Notes under the pieces: generated by a model
Database searches by the model: none
The model's input: only the letters and a program-made list of their open reading frames with translations
What the model was told of the DNA's origin: nothing
Made by a program: the position numbers and the translations under genes
Shown here: piece by piece, positions 43,367 through 52,312 of the stretch
Layout: each line of letters begins with the position of its first letter
Numbering within the stretch: position 1 is the first letter of the stretch
Source of the DNA: Rheinheimera faecalis
GTDB lineage: Bacteria; Pseudomonadota; Gammaproteobacteria; Enterobacterales; Alteromonadaceae
Length of the DNA stretch: 64,000 bases
Reading direction: 5' to 3'
NCBI RefSeq assembly: GCF_021290965.1
Contig: NZ_JAJOYT010000002.1
Location: 124,001 to 188,000, forward strand

Positions 43367-43904
43367 CTGTTAACTCCAACTGCGTACGCAGTTTATCTAA
43401 GGCCGCATAAAATCTGGATTTGATGGTATTGCTCGACAGCGCGAGCTGATCGGCAATTTCATCAAAAGTAAATTGCTGGTAAAACCGCAATTCCACGACG
43501 AGTCGTTGCTCGGGCGGCAAGGATCGTAACTGTTGTTGCACTAGCCGCTGTGTATGCTGGCCATACAGTTGCTGTTCAAAACTTGGTGCTTCATCATCAT
43601 AAAAATCATGATCCTCAGTAAACTCTGTGGTGGCTTTACGCTTACGGAGCATATCCATGGCTCTGTAGTTGGCGATGCCAAACAACCAGCTTTTAAACGA
43701 GCTGTCACCACGGTACTGCGCCAGGTTCCGGCAAAGCACCATCAATACATCCTGCAATAAATCGCGGGCGTCGTCGGGGGAACCCAATAAACGCAGGCCA
43801 AAATAATACAGGGGCGCCTGATATCTCGACACCAATTGCTGCCAGGCTTTGGCATCGCCGCCTATGGCTTTTTCTATTAAGCTCTCGTCGCTGCGTTTAA
43901 ACAC
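43341..43904 (-). CDS. ECF RNA polymerase sigma factor
   Basis: 187 residues with region 2 (APLYYFGLRLLGSPDDARDL then LQDVLMVLCRNLAQY, SFKSWLFGIANYRAMDMLR) and region 4 (LRSLPPEQRLVVELRFYQQF, FDEIADQLALSSNTIKSRFY). It would direct polymerase to its own operon and unknown targets. The first gene of a three-gene operon with the membrane and coiled-coil proteins. Confidence 0.92.
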   Translation of the reverse strand: MFKRSDESLIEKAIGGDAKAWQQLVSRYQAPLYYFGLRLLGSPDDARDLLQDVLMVLCRNLAQYRGDSSFKSWLFGIANYRAMDMLRKRKATTEFTEDHDFYDDEAPSFEQQLYGQHTQRLVQQQLRSLPPEQRLVVELRFYQQFTFDEIADQLALSSNTIKSRFYAALDKLRTQLELTDVEQSANF

Positions 43905-44022
43905 TTTTGATCTATTTTGAAGTTGTATTGATGATAAGTCGTATCAGGTCTGAAAATAGTTTGCCTGATTTGACAAAAAAGCAGGAATATTTTTGAAGAG
44001 TTTTTAAGTGTATAAATATAAA

Positions 44023-44046
44023 GGAGAATTTATGAATAAATTCTCC
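44023..44046 (-). terminator. Terminator after the DUF2306-like gene
   Basis: GGAGAATTTAT (44023-44033) and ATAAATTCTCC (44036-44046) form an 11-bp stem; on the minus strand a T-rich CTTTATATTTATA follows. A second dyad, TTAAGAAGCT/AGCTTCTTAA, overlaps the gene's stop. Confidence 0.65.
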
Positions 44047-44060
44047 CTGGTTTTTTCAGG

Positions 44061-44813
44061 TTAAGAAGCTGAGCTTCTTAAAGGCTGTGATAAGCGGCGT
44101 TTAAACCAGATAGTAGCTGGCAAGCCTATCATGCTTGGGATCAGCCAGGGCAACATCATCCAGTGGCCTGTTAATAACTCGGCAAATAAAGCACGGCCAC
44201 CAAAGGCAAAAAATGCGGTGTAAGCGGCAATACCCGAACCAATCATGGCGGAGGCATGTTCTATTAACCAGCGGTTGGCTGTGACATTTTTGGTATGCAG
44301 GTAGGCCAGAATGCTAAAGCTGGTCACTAGCGAAATACCTGCAAACACCATCACCAGCGGCATATTAAACAGAAAACCTTGCCAGGCTGCATAGGGAGCC
44401 ACGATCACAAGCAACCAGACCGGAGCCTGATAACTCCAGTGTTTCAGCGGCTCGCGGTTTTGTTTACATAAAAGACTGCCAGTTGCATGACGTATGGTGA
44501 CCCAGGTCAGCAGGCTGAGTAAAAACAAAAACAGATTAAGCATGTTAAAAAAAGCCAGTTTTCGCTCTGAGATCTGGCCATCTACCAGCAGAGCGGCACC
44601 TTTAATTCCCACAGGATCAAACCAGACCATACTGGTCATCACCAAACCACTGAAAGCCACAGCCTTCATGATATGACCATAATAACGGCCAGAGCTGCGA
44701 TGCAATGAGCTGCCTTTACGGCTTAACATGGGTAACCAGAACAGCAAGAGTGCAATTACACCCAATACAATATGTAGTTTTAATAACAGACTATGGAACA
44801 TCAACATCATCAT
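44061..44813 (-). CDS. Seven-helix membrane protein (DUF2306-like)
   Basis: 250 residues with about seven membrane helices. LHIVLGVIALLLFWLPML then KGSSLHRSSGRYYGHIM recalls DUF2306 and cytochrome b561-like proteins, where the His residues may bind haem; a further RHATGS and IEHASAMIGSG follow. Function is unknown. GGGAGA directly precedes three consecutive ATGs, so the true start may be the second or third. It is divergent from the two-component genes. Confidence 0.75.
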   Translation of the reverse strand: MMMLMFHSLLLKLHIVLGVIALLLFWLPMLSRKGSSLHRSSGRYYGHIMKAVAFSGLVMTSMVWFDPVGIKGAALLVDGQISERKLAFFNMLNLFLFLLSLLTWVTIRHATGSLLCKQNREPLKHWSYQAPVWLLVIVAPYAAWQGFLFNMPLVMVFAGISLVTSFSILAYLHTKNVTANRWLIEHASAMIGSGIAAYTAFFAFGGRALFAELLTGHWMMLPWLIPSMIGLPATIWFKRRLSQPLRSSAS

Positions 44814-44967
44814 TCTCCCTTTAGCAGATGATGTCAGACTAAAACTTCAGCTGTGCTTTTACAGGTGCCATAAGTAAGGATTTTTGACTGTGACTTTTGG
44901 CCTATTGAGCCTGCCTCTAAATAAGGCATACTGCAAAGTAACGCAGCAAAGGGTCAGTAAAACCGCA

Positions 44968-46101
44968 ATGAAATTAAAGTATTCAATAGCATGGGATGTT
45001 CTGGCTGGGTTACTGACCTGGTTTTTGGTGTTTGCTCTGGCGTTATACCTGAGTTGGCCCCACGAGCAGCTCTGGAGCTTGTGGCCCTGGGTTGTGCCTT
45101 TGTTTCTGCTGAACGGCGCTGGTTTTTATATAGTGACCCGCAGTGATGAACGTAATGGGCCTTTACCCCGCTTTGCGTTTATCTGTTACATCCTGCAACT
45201 TTTGTCTGCTCTGGCGTTGAACTGGATACTGCCTTGGGATTTCCTGGCGATCCTGAGTATTATCTGGGTGTCAGTTTTACCCTATCTGGTGTCGATGCGA
45301 ATTGCTGTGTTTATTACTACTGCCCTGCTTGGGCTTTGGTATGGAGTAGATTCTGCTTTGGAACAGCGTTCGATGTGGATCACCGGACTATTATTCAGTA
45401 GCTTTCATTTTTTTGCTTTGCTGATGAAAAATCAGGCCCGTTCTGAACAGCGAGCCAAACAAGAGTTGCAGCAAACTCATCAGCAATTGTTGGCGACTCA
45501 GGATTTGTTGATGATCGCATCCCAACAACAGGAGCGCAGCCGTATAGCCCGTGATTTACATGATGTATTAGGTCATCACTTAACAGCTTTAACTATTAAT
45601 TTGCAGGTAGCAGGACATTTAACTGAAGGTGAAGCGAAAGCCAAAGTGGATCAATGCCATCAGATCGCCAAACTGCTGTTATCCGATGTCCGTGAATCTG
45701 TCAGCGCGTTGCGTGAACATCAGCAGTTTTCCATTTATCAGGCGTTGGAGAAGCTCCTGACGGCAGTCCCAGGTGTGAAAGTACAATGGGATTGTCCACA
45801 GGATGCAGAGCTTGCTGATGTGAAAGTAGCGCAGCAACTCTTATTGATTGTGCAGGAAGCCTTAACCAATACCTTAAGGCATAGTCAGGCTACTGAATTT
45901 TATTTATCTGTGAAACCTGTAGATGGCTTTTTGCTGCTGACTATTGATGATAACGGCACAGTAGCTCAAGGCTGGAAACCCGGTAACGGTTTGACTGGCA
46001 TGAAAGAGCGGGTGGCTTCTTGTGCCGGGACTTTGGTGTGGCACATCAAAGACAACCACTTTAATTTGCAGGTGACTTTACCTTCAGGATTGCAGTTATG
46101 A
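44968..46101 (+). CDS. DesK/NarX-type sensor histidine kinase
   Basis: About 377 residues from the ATG at 44968; the frame is open to a TTG/GTG at 44884, and the start is uncertain as no good ribosome-binding site is near either. Five to six N-terminal membrane helices precede a HisKA_3 domain with His198 (RSRIARDLHDVLGHHLTALT) and a C-terminal HATPase (VQEALTNTLRHSQAT, NGLTGMKERVA). The signal is probably sensed in or at the membrane, as in DesK. It overlaps its response regulator by 4 bases. Confidence 0.88.
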   Translation: MKLKYSIAWDVLAGLLTWFLVFALALYLSWPHEQLWSLWPWVVPLFLLNGAGFYIVTRSDERNGPLPRFAFICYILQLLSALALNWILPWDFLAILSIIWVSVLPYLVSMRIAVFITTALLGLWYGVDSALEQRSMWITGLLFSSFHFFALLMKNQARSEQRAKQELQQTHQQLLATQDLLMIASQQQERSRIARDLHDVLGHHLTALTINLQVAGHLTEGEAKAKVDQCHQIAKLLLSDVRESVSALREHQQFSIYQALEKLLTAVPGVKVQWDCPQDAELADVKVAQQLLLIVQEALTNTLRHSQATEFYLSVKPVDGFLLLTIDDNGTVAQGWKPGNGLTGMKERVASCAGTLVWHIKDNHFNLQVTLPSGLQL

Positions 46102-46742
46102 CGTTACGGGTATTGTTGGTTGATGATCAAATGCTGATCCGTCAGGGCATTAAAAGTTTATTACAGCTATCTGGTCAGGTAGATGTAGTGGCCGAAGCTC
46201 CGGATGGTTCTACTGTGGTGGACTTGGTGCAGCTGCATAAGCCGGACGTCGTTTTATTGGATTTATCTATGCCCAAAGTCGATGGCATAACCACACTGGA
46301 GTTGTTAAAGCAGCAGCAACTGAAAACCCCAGTGCTGATTTTGACTACTTTTGAAGAACATGATCTGGTGTTAAAAAGTATCCAGCTGGGTGCCAAAGGT
46401 TATTTGCTCAAAGACGTGTCGCTGGACAGCTTGGTGTCGGCCATTCAGACGCTTCAGCAAGGCGGCACCTGCTTTCAAAGCACTATTACAGAGCGTTTAT
46501 TATCAGGCCTGAGCCCGGTCAGTAATTTTCCCCGTCCAGCTGTTATTGAAGAGTTATCTGACAAAGAGCTGCAAATTCTGCAGTTGATGGCGTCTGGTTA
46601 TGCCAATAAAGAAATAGCCAGTGCGCTTTATAAATCTGAGGGGACGATAAAAAATCAGATCTCCAGTATTTTGGCTAAGTTAGGCGTACGTGACCGAACC
46701 CGTGCAGTGTTATTGGCTTTGGAACTAGGCTTGATCCACTAG
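46098..46742 (+). CDS. NarL/FixJ-family response regulator
   Basis: 214 residues with a receiver domain (Asp9, Asp10, phospho-acceptor Asp55 in VVLLDLSMP, conserved Lys in GYLLKDVS) and a LuxR-type helix-turn-helix at the C-terminus (LSDKELQILQLMASGYANKE, KSEGTIKNQISSILAKLGVR). It is the partner of the kinase that overlaps it by 4 bases. Targets are unknown; the DUF2306-like gene across the divergent promoter is a candidate. Confidence 0.92.
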   Translation: MTLRVLLVDDQMLIRQGIKSLLQLSGQVDVVAEAPDGSTVVDLVQLHKPDVVLLDLSMPKVDGITTLELLKQQQLKTPVLILTTFEEHDLVLKSIQLGAKGYLLKDVSLDSLVSAIQTLQQGGTCFQSTITERLLSGLSPVSNFPRPAVIEELSDKELQILQLMASGYANKEIASALYKSEGTIKNQISSILAKLGVRDRTRAVLLALELGLIH

Positions 46743-46868
46743 TGTTGCGCGGCACCTATTAAGTTGCAGATAAATATGGATAAGTAGCTGATTTAACTTG
46801 CAGTAGTTCCAAATATTGCCGCTATACTGGAATTGTCTATAACATCAGAGCCGGAGTTTTTTGCTTCT

Positions 46869-49800
46869 ATGCGGTTAAAGCGCCCTTCATACAAAGGAAT
46901 GTCCCTGCGGCTCTTTTTTACAGTGCCTGTGTTGTTGTTATTTATCTTCACTGCGGGTCTGGTCAGTTTGATTTCTTATCTCAATGGTCAGCAAGCCGCT
47001 TTGCATTATGGTCAGAAATTGGCCGACCAAATTAGTCTTCGTATTAACTCCCATTTACAGTATTTGCTGGAAGTGCCAAAAACTGTGCTGGATTCAGCCT
47101 TGCAGTCCATCGACAGTGGCATGTTGGATTTGCAATCAGAGCAGGATGTAGCCCGCTTTATGGCAGTACAAATCCGTACTGCGCCTTATTTAACTTACGC
47201 TTCAGTCGGTTTTGCCAACGGTCGTTATCTTGGTGTCAACCGGGATGCTGCGAATGGTCTGCTTACGGTAATAAGTTCGATGCAGCAGCAGGAGTTAATC
47301 CGGGTGCGGTATACCTTGCAAGAGTCGGGACTACCAGGAGCAGCGCTCGAGCAGGGGTTGCCTTATGATGTCAGAACCCGTAGCTGGTTTCAGCATGCGC
47401 TGACGCAAGGCAAACCGGCCTGGTATCCGATCTATAAATACCAGTCTTATGATGGCCTTGGGGTTGGACTGTCGGCTCCGGTCTATAGCAAAAGTGGCCA
47501 GTTGCATGCTGTTGTTGCTGCCGATATCAGTTTACGTCATCTGGAGCTGTATTTGCAGGCTCAGTCAGTGGAGCAGCAGGGGCTGATTTTTATCACGGAT
47601 CCTAAAGGTTACTTGATAGCCTCCTCGACAAAGGCTGCTTTATTATCCGATCAGGGGGCAGTGGTTCATCAACTGCTGGCCAGTGAAAGTGAAGATTCAT
47701 TGCTGCAAAGCGCCGCACTTGTGTTGGATAAGCAAGGTGAATCAAAAGGACAGCTGCAGTTTGAACACGCGGGTCAGCACTATCTGCTGAACGTTACAGA
47801 GTTTAATGACCCGCTTGGGTTAACACTGCGCATCATGGTAGTGATACCGCAGCAACAATTAATGAGTTTTGTTGATGAAAACTCCTTGCAGGCATTATGG
47901 CTAATTCTGCTGGCGGTGATAGTGGGGGCTTTGTTGATTTTTGTTTTAAGCCGTAAGCTGGTGCAACCTATCGAAGCCTTGCATCGGCGTGCGGATCAGT
48001 TAGCCAGTGGTGACAGAGCAGATATTAATTTGTATCAAACCCCGGTATTTGAACTCAATGGGTTGATCCATTCCTTTGACGTGATGGCGACCAGGCTCAG
48101 TGATGCTTTTGTGCAGTTGGAACAGAAAGTAGAGCAGGGCACAGCCTCTTTAGATCGTTTATCACTGGTGGTTAGCCGAACCAGTAACGGTGTGATAGTC
48201 ACAGACTCTCAGGGTTATATTGAATGGGTGAATCCGGCTTTCGAACGCCTGTCTGGCTGTAAAGGCAGCTATTTAAATGGCAAAACTATCACGCAGGTAT
48301 TAGCGCAACAAAAAACAGAAGCCACATCATTACAACGGATCCATCAGGCGATCACTGCAGGTTCAGGCTACTCCGAAGAATTATTCTGGTCCAGCGCTTC
48401 GGGGCAAACCTGCTGGCTTAGCCTGGAATGTGATGCAGTTTTTGGTGAACAAGGCCAGCTCACAGGTTTTGTGGTGATCTTCCTCGATATCAGCAGCAGG
48501 AAAAAGTCGGAGTCAGAAGAAAAAGAAAGTCAGAGCCGCACTGCCCGCCAGCGCAGCACCTTAGCTCAGTTGGTGGTAGACGATGCGGTTGCATCAGGCG
48601 ATGGTCTGGCTTTTGCCAAAAACTTAGTGCGTGCAACATCTTTAGCCATAGTTTGCAGCAGAGTCAGTGTCTGGATGTTGTCTGAGTATGGTGATGAAAT
48701 GTTTTGTCTGGCGTTGCATCAAAGCGAAGGTGAACAACAACTGGGTCAGTTGCTGCTCAGGCGGGCTGATTACCCCAATTATTTTGCTGCTGTCGCTTCA
48801 AGAGGTTGGATATGCGCCAATGATGCTATTCATGATCCTGCAACCAGTGAGTTTGCGGAGATCTATCTGAAGCCTTTGGGTATCAGCTCAATGCTTGATG
48901 CAGGCATTATTATTGCCGGTAAAGTCGTTGGTGTGCTTTGTCTTGAGCATATAGGGCCCAAGCGCCAATGGCACTCAGACGAGGAAGCATTTGTCAGCGC
49001 TATTGCTGCTGTGATGGCACAAACCTTATCTGTGGCTCAGCGTAAAGATGCGGAACAAATCAGTAAGGAATATGCACAACACACTCAAACCATTTTAAAT
49101 AATGTAGTGGATGGTATTATCACCATTGATGAAAATGGTCGTATTGCCAGTATGAACCCTGCTGCTCAGACTTTATTTCGCTGTAAAGCTGAAGACTTTT
49201 TGGGGCACTATGCAACTAACTTGTTACCTCCCGCCTCCAGACAACTGCAGGATCAACAACAAGCCTATTTACCTACGCCTGGTATTAAACCCCAGCTAGG
49301 TTGCAACCGCGAGCTGGATGGATTGCGAGCCGATGGCAGCATCTTTGCGATGGAAATGGCCTTGTCCGTGATCCGCAGGCAAGGACGGCTGATTTATATT
49401 TGTACTGTGCGGGATATCAGCGATCGTAAGCGGATAGAGCGGTTAAAGAATGAGTTTGTTTCTACAGTCAGTCACGAACTGCGCACTCCTTTAACCTCTA
49501 TTACCGGCGCTTTAGGTTTATTGCATGGTGGTGCCATGGGCGACATGCCGGAAAAAACTACGAGTCTGATTGGTATCGCTTATAAAAATTGCCAGCGTTT
49601 AACTTTGCTGATTAATGACTTGCTGGATATAGAAAAAATAGCTGCAGGTAAAATGCAGTTTGATTTGAAGACTGAGCTGGTGTTGCCTTTAATTCAACAA
49701 GCTCTGGATGCCAATAAAATGATGGCACAAGAGCGGCATATTCATTTAAGGATCCAGACAGTGATCACAGACTGTAGTATCAGAGTGGATGCCAAGCGGT

Positions 49801-50129
49801 TTATTCAGGTGCTGTCGAATTTTTTAAGTAATGCCATTAAGTTTTCACCTGCTGCTGCCACTGTGCTGGTTGAGTTGAGCCTGAACGAACATATGGTGCG
49901 CATAGCTGTCATCGATCAAGGACCTGGTATACCTGAAAAATTTCGCGACCGTATTTTTCAGCGTTTTTCTCAGGTAGATGCTTCAGATACCAGACAAATT
50001 GGTGGCACTGGTCTTGGCCTTGCGATTTCGAAAGAACTGGTGCACGGCATGAATGGTTTAATTGGCTTTGAATCTGTCGAAGGTGAGGGCGCAACTTTTT
50101 ATTGCTGTTTTACTTTGGCGCAAGACTGA
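46869..50129 (+). CDS. Large membrane sensor kinase: Cache-HAMP-PAS-GAF-PAS-HisKA-HATPase
   Basis: About 1086 residues from the ATG at 46869. A membrane helix (16-38), a periplasmic double-Cache domain (about 40-330; YDVRTRSWFQHAL, PIYKYQSYDGLGVGLSAPVY), a second helix (341-361), HAMP (362-415), PAS (430-545), GAF (565-725), PAS (738-855), HisKA with His869 (VSTVSHELRTPLTSITGALG) and HATPase (NFLSNAIKFSPAA, GGTGLGLAISKELVHG). No receiver domain is attached and no regulator gene is adjacent, so its partner is elsewhere. A TTG at 46833 and an ATG at 46899 are alternative starts. Cache domains bind small molecules such as amino or carboxylic acids. A weak TTGCAG-N19-TATACT promoter lies at 46798-46828. 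Confidence 0.88.
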   Translation: MRLKRPSYKGMSLRLFFTVPVLLLFIFTAGLVSLISYLNGQQAALHYGQKLADQISLRINSHLQYLLEVPKTVLDSALQSIDSGMLDLQSEQDVARFMAVQIRTAPYLTYASVGFANGRYLGVNRDAANGLLTVISSMQQQELIRVRYTLQESGLPGAALEQGLPYDVRTRSWFQHALTQGKPAWYPIYKYQSYDGLGVGLSAPVYSKSGQLHAVVAADISLRHLELYLQAQSVEQQGLIFITDPKGYLIASSTKAALLSDQGAVVHQLLASESEDSLLQSAALVLDKQGESKGQLQFEHAGQHYLLNVTEFNDPLGLTLRIMVVIPQQQLMSFVDENSLQALWLILLAVIVGALLIFVLSRKLVQPIEALHRRADQLASGDRADINLYQTPVFELNGLIHSFDVMATRLSDAFVQLEQKVEQGTASLDRLSLVVSRTSNGVIVTDSQGYIEWVNPAFERLSGCKGSYLNGKTITQVLAQQKTEATSLQRIHQAITAGSGYSEELFWSSASGQTCWLSLECDAVFGEQGQLTGFVVIFLDISSRKKSESEEKESQSRTARQRSTLAQLVVDDAVASGDGLAFAKNLVRATSLAIVCSRVSVWMLSEYGDEMFCLALHQSEGEQQLGQLLLRRADYPNYFAAVASRGWICANDAIHDPATSEFAEIYLKPLGISSMLDAGIIIAGKVVGVLCLEHIGPKRQWHSDEEAFVSAIAAVMAQTLSVAQRKDAEQISKEYAQHTQTILNNVVDGIITIDENGRIASMNPAAQTLFRCKAEDFLGHYATNLLPPASRQLQDQQQAYLPTPGIKPQLGCNRELDGLRADGSIFAMEMALSVIRRQGRLIYICTVRDISDRKRIERLKNEFVSTVSHELRTPLTSITGALGLLHGGAMGDMPEKTTSLIGIAYKNCQRLTLLINDLLDIEKIAAGKMQFDLKTELVLPLIQQALDANKMMAQERHIHLRIQTVITDCSIRVDAKRFIQVLSNFLSNAIKFSPAAATVLVELSLNEHMVRIAVIDQGPGIPEKFRDRIFQRFSQVDASDTRQIGGTGLGLAISKELVHGMNGLIGFESVEGEGATFYCCFTLAQD

Positions 50130-50185
50130 GCCAGAGCTTGAGTATTCGCGTATAGATCTTATCTATCATTAGAGGAGCTTCTGTT

Positions 50186-50758
50186 ATGCGTTTTATTGCT
50201 TTGGTTGCGCCACTGCTGCTGTGGGGCTGCAGCCATCAGGTTCAGGATTATCAACAACAAACCCCTACCTTTCATTTACCTGATTATTTCAGTGGCTCGC
50301 TCAACGCTTATGGTGTGGTAAAAAACTGGCAAGGCAAACAGAGCGTGCGCTTTGAAGCCCAGCTCTGTGGTCAGTGGCAAGGTAATGAAGGAACTTTATT
50401 TGAGTTATTTCATTTTAGCGATGGCCGGGTAGAGCAGCGCATTTGGCAATTGGCTGTGGACAAAGAAGGCAAGGTCACAGGTTCAGCTGCAGATGTGACA
50501 GGCCAGGCAACAGGTCAGCAAGCCGGAAATACCTTGTACTGGGAATATGTGCTACAAATTCCGGATGGGGATGGTGTGATAGAAGTCAAAGTAGAAGACT
50601 GGTTGTATCTGGTTACACCAAAACAGCTGATGAATCAGTCGACCTTGTATAAGTTTGGTTTACCTGTTGGAGAAATTATTTTATCCATCCAGCAGCAGGA
50701 CACAACGGCCAGCTGCAATGCATTAGAGCAGCAACTGGCAGTATTACGAGCAGGTTAA
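50186..50758 (+). CDS. DUF3833 lipoprotein
   Basis: 190 residues with a lipoprotein signal (MRFIALVAPLLLWGCS, lipobox Cys at 15). The body contains FHLPDYFSGSLNAYGVVKNW and QLMNQSTLYKFGLPVGEIIL as in the DUF3833 family, predicted lipocalin-like and of unknown function. AGAGGAG precedes the ATG. The stop overlaps the converging DUF2721 gene by 4 bases. Confidence 0.88.
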   Translation: MRFIALVAPLLLWGCSHQVQDYQQQTPTFHLPDYFSGSLNAYGVVKNWQGKQSVRFEAQLCGQWQGNEGTLFELFHFSDGRVEQRIWQLAVDKEGKVTGSAADVTGQATGQQAGNTLYWEYVLQIPDGDGVIEVKVEDWLYLVTPKQLMNQSTLYKFGLPVGEIILSIQQQDTTASCNALEQQLAVLRAG

Positions 50759-51153
50759 GCCTGCTCTTGCTCCATACTTTCCAACTCTATTTTTATCGCA
50801 TTACAGGAAATCTGAATTTCATATAAAGACACCAGCAAACTCAGCATTAAACTGGCCAGACTGGCACCAAAGGCGATCTGGCCTGCCAAACCCCACTGCA
50901 TAAACAGAAAAAACATCGACAAAGTACAAAGTACAAAACTAATGACACCCCAACGTTGCATTGAGCGGATTAAAAACATGCGTTGTCGCAAATTTTCAAT
51001 CTGACGTTTGGCCATATCTCTGACTTGCCCGCCTTCGCGGGTATTCAACTGACGAATAAGCTGAGCCAGTACTAAAAACCTGTTGGTATAAGCTAATAAC
51101 AGCAAAGAAATAGCCGGAAATAACAAAGCAGGGGTGGTCATGGTCATCAGCAT
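50755..51153 (-). CDS. DUF2721 membrane protein
   Basis: 132 residues from the ATG at 51153, which has AGGTGA upstream and begins the family-like MLMTMTTPALLFPAISLLLL. Two further helices (GVISFVLCTLSMFFLFMQWG, FGASLASLMLSLLVSLYEIQ) follow a charged loop. The longer frame to 51333 overlaps the divergent YjaG leader and is rejected. Function is unknown. Confidence 0.82.
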   Translation of the reverse strand: MLMTMTTPALLFPAISLLLLAYTNRFLVLAQLIRQLNTREGGQVRDMAKRQIENLRQRMFLIRSMQRWGVISFVLCTLSMFFLFMQWGLAGQIAFGASLASLMLSLLVSLYEIQISCNAIKIELESMEQEQA

Positions 51154-51317
51154 AAAGTCACCTGTGTTCAGAGTGGGAGAAGGATTGACTAAGATTCTGA
51201 TCATATTCGCATTAGTGCCTTGCTGATAGTACACTGGACAAAAATAACAGTGTTTTCTGTCAGCTTGTGCTTGTGTATGATGCGCAGCCACAGCGGCCAG
51301 ACCAGAACGGATTAAAC

Positions 51318-51950
51318 ATGAAACAAAAAGCAAACAACTTCCAGAATATGCGTGAACTGGGATTTTATCAGCAAGCGGCTATAGCAGCGACTTTGCTGGA
51401 ACGTATGTTGCCTAATTATCAGCTGTTTAGTGAAGTGACAGGTTTTGGCGACACTAAGTTATGCCGCGATATTCTGAATCTGGTGTGGGAATGGCTTTTT
51501 GTTAAGAAGGTCAAAATTAACTTTGAGCGTTTATGCAATGAGTTAGAGCTTGCGACACCAGATCAAAGCCAGTTTGATATGTTTGGTGTGTATCCGGCTA
51601 TTGATACGGCGACAGCTTTGGATTCGATGCTAAATGGCATCCTGTCACAGGATGCTACTGAGTTTGTTAACGTTGCCAAAATTTCTCAGGCTTCAGTTGC
51701 CCGCTTAATAGAATATCAGGCTGAAGATATCGACATCACCACTGAAGCTGAATTGAAAAAGTGGGTACGTGATCATGAGCTGATGGAATATGAAATGGAT
51801 TGCCTGTCGGAATTGATCGAGCTGGTGACACCATTAAATGATGGTTTCCAGCGTGAGCAAGTGCAAATGCTGAAAGCCTGGGTTCGTGAACAAGGATTAA
51901 GCAATCTGGGTATGGAGCTTGTTCCTGAAATTAAAAATTCAGACGGCTAA
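51318..51950 (+). CDS. yjaG: YjaG/DUF416-family protein
   Basis: 210 residues, cytoplasmic and mostly helical. NNFQNMRELGFYQQAAIAAT, LLERMLPNYQLFSEV and ILNLVWEWLF match the YjaG family (DUF416), conserved across gammaproteobacteria with unknown function. The ATG at 51318 is chosen; the frame is open 17 codons further. It is divergent from the DUF2721 gene and separated from the next gene by a riboswitch leader. Confidence 0.85.
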   Translation: MKQKANNFQNMRELGFYQQAAIAATLLERMLPNYQLFSEVTGFGDTKLCRDILNLVWEWLFVKKVKINFERLCNELELATPDQSQFDMFGVYPAIDTATALDSMLNGILSQDATEFVNVAKISQASVARLIEYQAEDIDITTEAELKKWVRDHELMEYEMDCLSELIELVTPLNDGFQREQVQMLKAWVREQGLSNLGMELVPEIKNSDG

Positions 51951-52024
51951 AAGTCTTGCTGTCTGGATGAATAGTCCTTTTAGAGTCAATACTTTAACTT
52001 TCTTAAAAAGCCTTAAAATTCCTC

Positions 52025-52053
52025 TTGCATAAAAAGCGTGCGCTGCTTAAAAT
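52025..52053 (+). promoter_or_regulatory. Sigma-70 promoter of the riboswitch-DUF3718 transcript
   Basis: TTGCAT (52025-52030) and TAAAAT (52048-52053) are 17 bases apart. Transcription would begin at about 52060, just before the aptamer. Confidence 0.75.
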
Positions 52054-52062
52054 GCGCGCGCT

Positions 52063-52139
52063 CGAAAGGCAAGTCTCCCGAAAGGGAGTACACGCAAAGC
52101 TGCAGATCTAAGGGGAAACCTATGATGGCTGGGCTGCCG
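52063..52139 (+). ncRNA. Cyclic di-GMP-I (GEMM) riboswitch aptamer
   Basis: The outer GGCA...TGCC helix (52068-52071 with 52135-52138), a hairpin TCTCCCGAAAGGGAG (52074-52088) with a GAAA tetraloop, the invariant ACGCAAAGC (52092-52100), a second arm with CTAAGG and GAAACC (tetraloop-receptor-like), and ATGATGGCTGGGCTGCCG are all in the order of GEMM-I class aptamers. It lies in the 362-base leader between yjaG and the DUF3718 gene. Downstream a CGTAATC/GATTACG hairpin (52138-52155) and CTCCTCC (52191-52197) may form the expression platform. Confidence 0.85.
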
Positions 52140-52187
52140 TAATCTGATGATTACGTAGGACGCATCTACGCCAGTTCGCTGGTATCA

Positions 52188-52194
52188 AAGCTCC
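52188..52194 (+). promoter_or_regulatory. Possible anti-Shine-Dalgarno of the riboswitch platform
   Basis: AAGCTCC is exactly complementary to GGAGCTT at 52303-52309, the ribosome-binding site of the DUF3718 gene (ATG at 52313). No intrinsic terminator with a T-run lies in the leader, so control by sequestering the ribosome-binding site is a reasonable model. It is inference from pairing only. Confidence 0.45.
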
Positions 52195-52312
52195 TCCTTT
52201 CGTGTTCGCTGATAAATAACAGCAAAGATGCTGTTGTTGAAGTTTCAGCCTGTTTTTTACAGACCAATCAGCCTGATCCAAGGATCAGTGTTAGCCAACA
52301 CCGGAGCTTGTT

